A DNA stretch of 64,000 nucleotides from Hysterium pulicare CBS 123377 (Eukaryota > Ascomycota > Dothideomycetes > Hysteriales > Hysteriaceae): positions 62,001 through 126,000 of the forward strand of contig AJFK01000502.1 in the NCBI GenBank assembly GCA_000467715.1. The letters run 5' to 3'. The notes beneath the pieces are model-generated. The model saw only the letters and a program-made list of their open reading frames with translations, was not told the DNA's origin and did no database searches. Positions 58,775 to 64,000 of the stretch are shown here, in pieces; the stretch's first letter is position 1, and each line of letters starts with the position of its first letter. A program made the position numbers and the translations under genes.

Positions 58775-59775
58775 TCATTTCCTCTTCCCTTCCGATTTCC
58801 GCTTCCCTTCCTTCTCCCTCAACTGCCCTTTCTTCTCCGCCCACATCTTCCCAGCCTCTCTTGCTCCCACCGCTCCTATCACCGCGGTCGCAATTGTCGT
58901 GAAAGTATCGCCTTTGCCCATCTCATTGCCTGCTAAGCCTCCCGCTAGAGCTCCGACAACGGCACTTGCTATGCCTTTCCCCGACGGCGACTCGGATCGC
59001 GATCTGGAGCGTCTACGGCGGCGCCGTGGAGATGGAGGAGAGCTGTGGTCTTGGTTGCGTGCGCGACGTCGTGGCGGTGAGTACGAGGGCGAGCGCCTGT
59101 CTCGTGGGAGCGATCGCTGGCGACGAGCATTATCTACGCTGTCTTCGTATGGTGGGCGAAGTGGTGCTGCGTAGCCAACTGGCGGCGGCTGAGGTACAGG
59201 AGGTGGCTATTTAATGACCGTTGTTAGAAACCTCGCGACGGGCGAATGAAAAGAAGACTCACCACCATTGCCGTGACGGGATACGCGCCATACTGTATAG
59301 CGTTATCTCGCCTACGGGGATCTGATCGCGGATTGAAACTCCGCGGTTGATCATTGCGATAGGCATCACCATCAAGCCCTCGATCTCTTGGTCGCGGCGG
59401 GTCTTCTCTTCTGCCAGAGTTATCGTCGTCATAATCTCTGCCCCTATCCCACCTGGTATCACTTCCTCTTCTTCTCCTCGGCGCAGAGTCATAGTCCCTC
59501 TCCTGGATATCATCCGATCTGTATCCATCCATATCGTCCGGTGATTCCTCACGGCGGGAGCAACGTTCAGGGTGCTGCTGACCACCACGGCCCTTCTTCT
59601 TTTTGGGCTTCAAGCTGCGATATCCGTGATGGACTTTATCATGAACTCTGTCGTGGAATTTCTCGGCGAACAGGTTGACGCCTTCAGCCCCGAGTTCCTA
59701 GTTCAAGTTAGATAAGATGCACGAAGGGTTCAGATAGCGGGGTAGACGTACGACAACCTCTCCATAGTCGCCCAT
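58775..59775 (-). CDS. Glycine-zipper protein with RS-like charged regions, three exons
   Basis: Exons 59752-59775, 59263-59697 and 58775-59206 on the minus strand join in phase 0 to 296 aa. Exon 1 encodes only MGDYGEVV. The middle is strongly charged (many RD, RR and DY pairs). The third exon begins PPPVPQPPP, contains an Arg/Ser-rich stretch (RRRRRRSRSRSES) and then a glycine-zipper-like double helix, GIASAVVGALAGGLAGNE and FTTIATAVIGAVGAREAG. It ends in a Lys/Arg-rich tail. The zipper resembles the glycine-zipper 2TM family, which can span or perturb membranes, but the cellular role in fungi is unknown. The frame of exon 3 is clean and codon joins match, so I trust the model even though exon 1 is tiny. 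Confidence 0.78.
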
Positions 59776-60360
59776 GTTTTTGCTCACTGCACTCGAATTT
59801 GGGGATAGAAGGGGAGTTTGCTGCTCGAATGGTGGGCATCCAGCACCTGTTGAGTTTGCCTAGTCACAGGACGATAAAGTAAGCACCGCCATGGCGTTGA
59901 GATGCCAGATGACGCATGGCGCCTTGGCGGAGGGGAAACGGGACAGCGCTCAAATGGAGGGTTAAGGCATGCAAAGGGGAGTTTCTCCGTTGTATTCAGT
60001 TTTGACGATGTCGAGTCGCGATCGTGGGGAAATTTCAAGAGCAATGGACGCGTCGCAAACAGAGCAGGGCTTTCCTTGGGTAATCTCCCTAACGCTTTTC
60101 TCGCTAGTTAAAAATAGCCACGACGATTCCACGGTTCTCGGTAGTTTTTCGGCGATATTCCACCTGGTATCAGGCTCGAATTCAATCAGAAATTACAAAA
60201 GCCTTCACACCACCAAAACGTGGTCACAACTGTATATACAACAGCCGGTATTCAGCGCTATGCGAGGAGGCCATTACACCGTGCGGTGTGAGAAAGATTT
60301 GGTCCGATAATCTCAATTGGAATATTTTCAGTTATTGTTCACGTCTAGTTCTGCAAGACC
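59776..60360. other. Intergenic stretch
   Basis: Upstream of the glycine-zipper gene and 3' flank of the next minus-strand gene. No gene is recognised; the frames at 59902 and 59969 overlap and lack support. Confidence 0.45.
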
Positions 60361-61482
60361 TTAGATACAAGCGGACCTCTGGAAGAACGCAGGAGTATCT
60401 ATACAGGCAGAATCTTTGGCCTGGAAGCCAAACTCATACACCGACGCAATGATGCGAAAATACTGTCCCTCTGGAAGCCCAAGACGCTCCCCGACAGCGC
60501 CAACCAGCACGATGTTGTCCCACAACATAACTGGGGGAAGGCTCAAGTCCAGAATAAGATTCGTAACGGCCTCATTAACCTGTCGGACGATGTTAGCCTG
60601 TTGTAGCAACGTCTGATATCGAGCGTTCTCGGGCTTGAGGAGCCAGTCTTGCAATGGGATTTGCATTGTCATTTTCCGTTTTGCGAAGTCTACGGACATG
60701 CGACAAGATGTCACAATGAACTCAGCATCTAGGGGCATGAACGGGATCTTACTCGGCTGTTCGCTCATCAGCGCTGTTACAGTAAGATACTTCTTAGTTG
60801 GAACTCGCCTACCTGTTCCATCACTCGACTCCACAGTCTCTTTTGCTAGTCGAAAGTTGACGTTCTCTACAGCAGTGACTTGGTCAATCTCAAAAAAGGA
60901 CAACGAAGTCTTGTTATGGGGATTTGGTATCTCCCCCATTGTCAGAACCGGGCCATTTGCGGCAGTAAAATAACGGAACCGTTGGTGTGCCGTTCTGCCA
61001 GTGATCTCGATGTACGGCATCGTGTCGGCATACGTTCCATTCAATGGCACCTTTAACGCCTTGGGATGGAAACCAATATCCACAACGATGCAGTACTCAT
61101 CGAGACATATGGCAGTCAAACAGTGCCATGGCGGGCCCGACTCAGGAGACTCCTCATAGCAAGCCAAAGCCTTGACATTCTCGGCAAACTGCTGCAGCCC
61201 TGGAGCGTTATTAAGGGTCACACGGAGGTTCTTGGCTAGGATGAAAGCAATGTCAACACACGTTGCAAATGGTTTGGTTTCTTGCCATATGCCTCGTGAA
61301 GCCTCCGTAGCACTCGTCCCAGGGTTTCTGGAAACGTAGTGCCAGCTATGCCATGTGCTCCAATTGTATGTCAGCGTTTGTCGGAGCGCGACTTGGTTTG
61401 CAACCTCGAGCAGAGATTGACTCACCTGGAAGTTGTTGATGCTGCCGCCGGCAGCGAACGTCTGTGGAAATTGTGGCGACAT
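60361..61482 (-). CDS. Uncharacterised protein, possible papain/transglutaminase-like fold
   Basis: Single exon, 373 aa, no signal peptide. I do not recognise the family. The first half has C75 at the start of a helix (ATCVDIAFILAKNL), then H120 in PPWHCLTAICL and D135 in CIVVDIGF. This order and spacing (Cys in a helix, His and Asp on adjacent strands) are those of transglutaminase-like and arylamine N-acetyltransferase folds. A catalytic triad is therefore possible but unproven. The C-terminal half looks like a beta-rich domain without hints. A GT-AG pair inside the frame (donor after NNFQ) would break the frame, so no intron is assumed. The gene is divergent from the HET-domain gene with 614 bp between. 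Confidence 0.7.
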   Translation of the reverse strand: MSPQFPQTFAAGGSINNFQVSQSLLEVANQVALRQTLTYNWSTWHSWHYVSRNPGTSATEASRGIWQETKPFATCVDIAFILAKNLRVTLNNAPGLQQFAENVKALACYEESPESGPPWHCLTAICLDEYCIVVDIGFHPKALKVPLNGTYADTMPYIEITGRTAHQRFRYFTAANGPVLTMGEIPNPHNKTSLSFFEIDQVTAVENVNFRLAKETVESSDGTGRRVPTKKYLTVTALMSEQPSKIPFMPLDAEFIVTSCRMSVDFAKRKMTMQIPLQDWLLKPENARYQTLLQQANIVRQVNEAVTNLILDLSLPPVMLWDNIVLVGAVGERLGLPEGQYFRIIASVYEFGFQAKDSACIDTPAFFQRSACI

Positions 61483-62096
61483 TTCTTGCGGGTGAAGGTA
61501 TAGTCGCAGGTGTTCTAGGCGTAGATACGAGAGATGAAAGCTGCTATACGAAGGGCATGTTATTTATGCAGAATCGCATATGATGTATACAATGCCAGTA
61601 TACATTCACAATACTTCAGTCGTCCGAATACCAGTTGTATCTCAAGCGCTGACATTGTAAAGGTCAAACGTGTCCGTTTTCAAGGGTGTTAGGAATTATT
61701 AAGGAATTAGTAGCGCGAGTGCTGAACAATGTATAAGATCCTGCACATGTCTCATAGTAAGATCAGCTGATTAGGGTATTAAGGTTGGGTTATGAGCTTA
61801 TCCAGAAAGAGCCTAGGTATGCAAGGCCGCATCCGTGGTGTTGCACCCCTCTCAAAAAGCAATCATGTTTTCGCTGCCAGGCTGCCTCAGCTAACATGAT
61901 CAACCGACTTCGCTGCTGTGCAAGTGGTGAACGCCACCTTCTTCAGCCTTGTCCGTCAGGCCATAGCGCAAGCCAAGAGAGCGGGTATTGTCTTGCGAGG
62001 CCCGTAATAAGTATGCTTGATATCCACATCGTCGGCTTCGGAACACAACATAGCAGAGAAAGCCACCCAAGATTTGACTGATCGCAGAGAGCCGCA
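61483..62096. other. Divergent upstream region of the 373-aa gene and the HET gene
   Basis: 614 bp between the two starts. It should hold both promoters. I see no TATA box, inverted repeat or shared word that stands out. Confidence 0.4.
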
Positions 62097-64000
62097 ATGG
62101 CAACGGCACCTATACCACGTGCGTTTTTGTCTCCAAGCCGTTCGGCCTTTGCTGTCATCAATCCCGTCACGGAGGAGTATGATCGTGTCCTCGACCGAAC
62201 CGGCGCAACACAGCTCAGGAAGACCGGCAGTTTCTTCGCTATATCATACGTATGGAGCGAGTGGAAGGCATCTCACACAGAAAAGCTGCCATCGTGGCGA
62301 CACATTCGAGAACGACTAATTCAATTATCTACGACTAGCCTCGCGACAAGGCTGCTCAAACCCTCGGTCGACGTCGACCCTTGGAAGATATTCCAGGCCG
62401 ATTCGTTCCGTTGTTGGATCGACTGCAAATGCATCGACCAAAACCTTGCAGCTGACAAGGCCTACTGGATACCTAGAATGAACGAGATTTACTTCGATGC
62501 AGCCTGCACAATCCTGTTGTTGAAGGACCTTGATTTGACAGCCCTGTATGAACTGTACAAACTTATCACCTGTCTCGTTTCGGAGGCTACTCCTGAAGGT
62601 TCCCCACGAAGTGGACCAACCTCACATCGCTGTTTGTTCACCCCAAGCTGTATCTCGCTGAAATCTTCTATATCGCCAGAGCTGGAGGATGTCTGCCTGC
62701 AGACACTTGAAGCGCTATGGAACGGTTCTTGGAGAAAGCGTGCTTGGATTTTCCAGGAAATATTGCTGTCAACCGAGTATATGCTAAGCTGGGGTGATGC
62801 ATCGTCCGTGGCGTACATGGAGCTTGGCACAGTTGGTCACATTGCTGCGTTTCTCTATGAGCGGCATCCTGAGAAGCAGTGGCTCCACGACTTCTGGACC
62901 TGGTGTAAACAATGCCAATGCTTACGGGAGTTCTATGCGGACAAGTGTGATATGGAGGCGACCATCCTTCAACTTGCCGAACACCTTGAATCCACTATAC
63001 CATGTGACAAATACTATGCCCTATGCGGTATTCTGGGTTTGAGCGACCTAAAATACGACGCTCGACACACCGCTGAGGAAGCCTTGAACAACATTATCTC
63101 CAACCTCACGAAGCGAGGGAGGCTGGGCTGGATGTATGCCATACCTTCCAGTATCGGTGGGTCAGGTATCAATTTGTCAGACCGATGGATGTCTCCGTTA
63201 GTGTTGACGAGGAAAAAAAGGCAAATGGCCTCGAAGGTTCATCATGAAAGCTTTGTTTCGGAACATTTTGTGGGATTGACTGCAATACCTGTTGGTATCA
63301 TCTGCGACGTGATACAGCTTCCATTCTTATTTGATCATATGCGGGAGCGCTGCGGTGAGCTACTTAGAGACGGCGTGGACGTGGAGACCTTCCATGAACT
63401 TTATGCAAATGCAACACTTGCCGAGAAACAGCTGCCGGCCATTCTCTTCCGTCTAGGATACGATACGGTCAATCCATTTCGTGAACAGATTCTTTTCCAC
63501 ATCCTTTACTCCGCTCTCGTTTCTCGTGTAGAGCGTCCTGCTTGGAATTCGCCTGACGAGATTCATGAAGCCCTTTGGAGAGTTATCGTACGGCTCTGTT
63601 TCTTGCCCGATAACTCATTCATCGGTGACCCGCTACCAGAGCAGCTTGTCCGAGCTGCATCACGCAGTATCAAGAATCTCATGACAAAGATAAGCCACGA
63701 GAACTGGTCCATTCTTGTCTGGCAAAAGACTTCAGACGAAGGCAGCAGTGATTCGGGACTAAACTTATCATTCGTTTTGGTGACAGATAGGAATCCGTGG
63801 CTAGGGAAGTATGTGTGGTCAGTAAGATCCAGGACAAGCATCGATTCATTGTTCTTCATAGCAGACCCCCTGCAAGGCAGTTCTCCATCACCAATGGCTA
63901 GTCTCGACAATGATACGAAACCGGGGACCGAAAGGACCCAGCTCTCTGAAGCAAACTCCAGATTCTATGGGATAGCACTTCAAGTCCCTCGCCTGCTACC
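62097..64000 (+). CDS. Partial: HET-domain (heterokaryon incompatibility) protein
   Basis: The frame is open from the ATG at 62097 (first after an in-frame TGA at 62079) to the window end, giving 634 residues with no stop. HET-domain blocks are in order: GSFFAISYVWSEW (about 50), RCWIDCKCIDQNLAADK (about 110-125), then RMNEIYFDAACTILLL and WRKRAWIFQEILLS. HET domains trigger regulated cell death in fungal allorecognition and are related to TIR-like folds. The part after the domain has no recognised motif so far. Because the gene runs off the right edge, its C-terminus (often a repeat or regulatory module) cannot be seen. Many such genes in fungi are involved in nonself recognition, but not all. 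Confidence 0.88.
   Translation, partial: MATAPIPRAFLSPSRSAFAVINPVTEEYDRVLDRTGATQLRKTGSFFAISYVWSEWKASHTEKLPSWRHIRERLIQLSTTSLATRLLKPSVDVDPWKIFQADSFRCWIDCKCIDQNLAADKAYWIPRMNEIYFDAACTILLLKDLDLTALYELYKLITCLVSEATPEGSPRSGPTSHRCLFTPSCISLKSSISPELEDVCLQTLEALWNGSWRKRAWIFQEILLSTEYMLSWGDASSVAYMELGTVGHIAAFLYERHPEKQWLHDFWTWCKQCQCLREFYADKCDMEATILQLAEHLESTIPCDKYYALCGILGLSDLKYDARHTAEEALNNIISNLTKRGRLGWMYAIPSSIGGSGINLSDRWMSPLVLTRKKRQMASKVHHESFVSEHFVGLTAIPVGIICDVIQLPFLFDHMRERCGELLRDGVDVETFHELYANATLAEKQLPAILFRLGYDTVNPFREQILFHILYSALVSRVERPAWNSPDEIHEALWRVIVRLCFLPDNSFIGDPLPEQLVRAASRSIKNLMTKISHENWSILVWQKTSDEGSSDSGLNLSFVLVTDRNPWLGKYVWSVRSRTSIDSLFFIADPLQGSSPSPMASLDNDTKPGTERTQLSEANSRFYGIALQVPRLL

Noticed and set aside
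60361-61482. Internal GT-AG intron in the 373-aa gene
   Set aside because: The donor is in phase 0 and the acceptor in phase 2, so splicing would break the frame.

Overview
The window is nuclear DNA from a filamentous ascomycete (Pezizomycotina). The genes carry many short introns, mostly 45-100 nt, with GTRNGT donors, CTRAC-like branch sites and YAG acceptors. The protein families are fungal: an ascomycete-type laccase with a DSGI C-terminus, a SAT4/PTH11-like 7TM protein, a Zn2Cys6 factor, a HET-domain protein, an exo-polygalacturonase and a short secreted tyrosinase. A plant-associated member of the Leotiomycetes is a reasonable guess, but that is inference. Gene models below were spliced by eye; I checked reading phase across every junction I give.

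Layout. 0-4.1 kb: last exon of a truncated gene, a secreted SMP-30-like beta-propeller protein, a doubtful small ORF and a metallo-beta-lactamase-fold hydrolase. 6-10.8 kb: a ten-exon laccase convergent with a three-exon tyrosinase, both secreted phenol oxidases. 10.8-13.7 kb: gene-free, with a GC-rich segment that looks able to fold. 13.7-15.3 kb: a 7TM rhodopsin-like integral membrane protein. 15.3-24.1 kb: two gene-poor stretches of about 3.6 kb flanking an exo-polygalacturonase. 24.1-25.8 kb: a forkhead transcription factor. 27.0-30.8 kb: divergent Cactin (splicing) and XLF/Nej1-like (end joining) genes. 31.3-35.2 kb: a 1263-aa, largely disordered protein with an N-terminal Cys/His motif. 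36.9-37.5 kb: a hotdog thioesterase. 38.0-40.1 kb: a degenerate tandem array of about 450-bp units, each with its own promoter-like cassette and no shared protein. 40.8-48.7 kb: a compact metabolic cluster of Zn2Cys6 regulator, ACMSD-type amidohydrolase/decarboxylase, SMP-30 lactonase and short-chain dehydrogenase. 48.8-53.3 kb: divergent Snf2-family ATPase (ERCC6L2-like) and exosome RRP41 genes. 54.2-57.3 kb: a protein joining two cyclic-nucleotide-binding domains, an F-box and leucine-rich repeats. 58.8-59.8 kb: a glycine-zipper protein split over three exons. 60.4-64 kb: a papain/transglutaminase-like-fold candidate divergent from a HET-domain gene that runs off the right edge.

How genes may work together. 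Laccase, tyrosinase and exo-polygalacturonase fit secreted attack on phenolics and pectin. In the 41-48.7 kb cluster, the pentamer TCCGC/GCGGA recurs upstream of the regulator, is clustered upstream of the amidohydrolase and forms an inverted repeat between lactonase and dehydrogenase. This suggests one regulon controlled by the cluster's own Zn2Cys6 protein (inference). Cactin/XLF and Snf2/RRP41 are two divergent housekeeping pairs. I saw no tRNA, rRNA or CRISPR array and no recognisable LTR element, LINE or DNA transposon.
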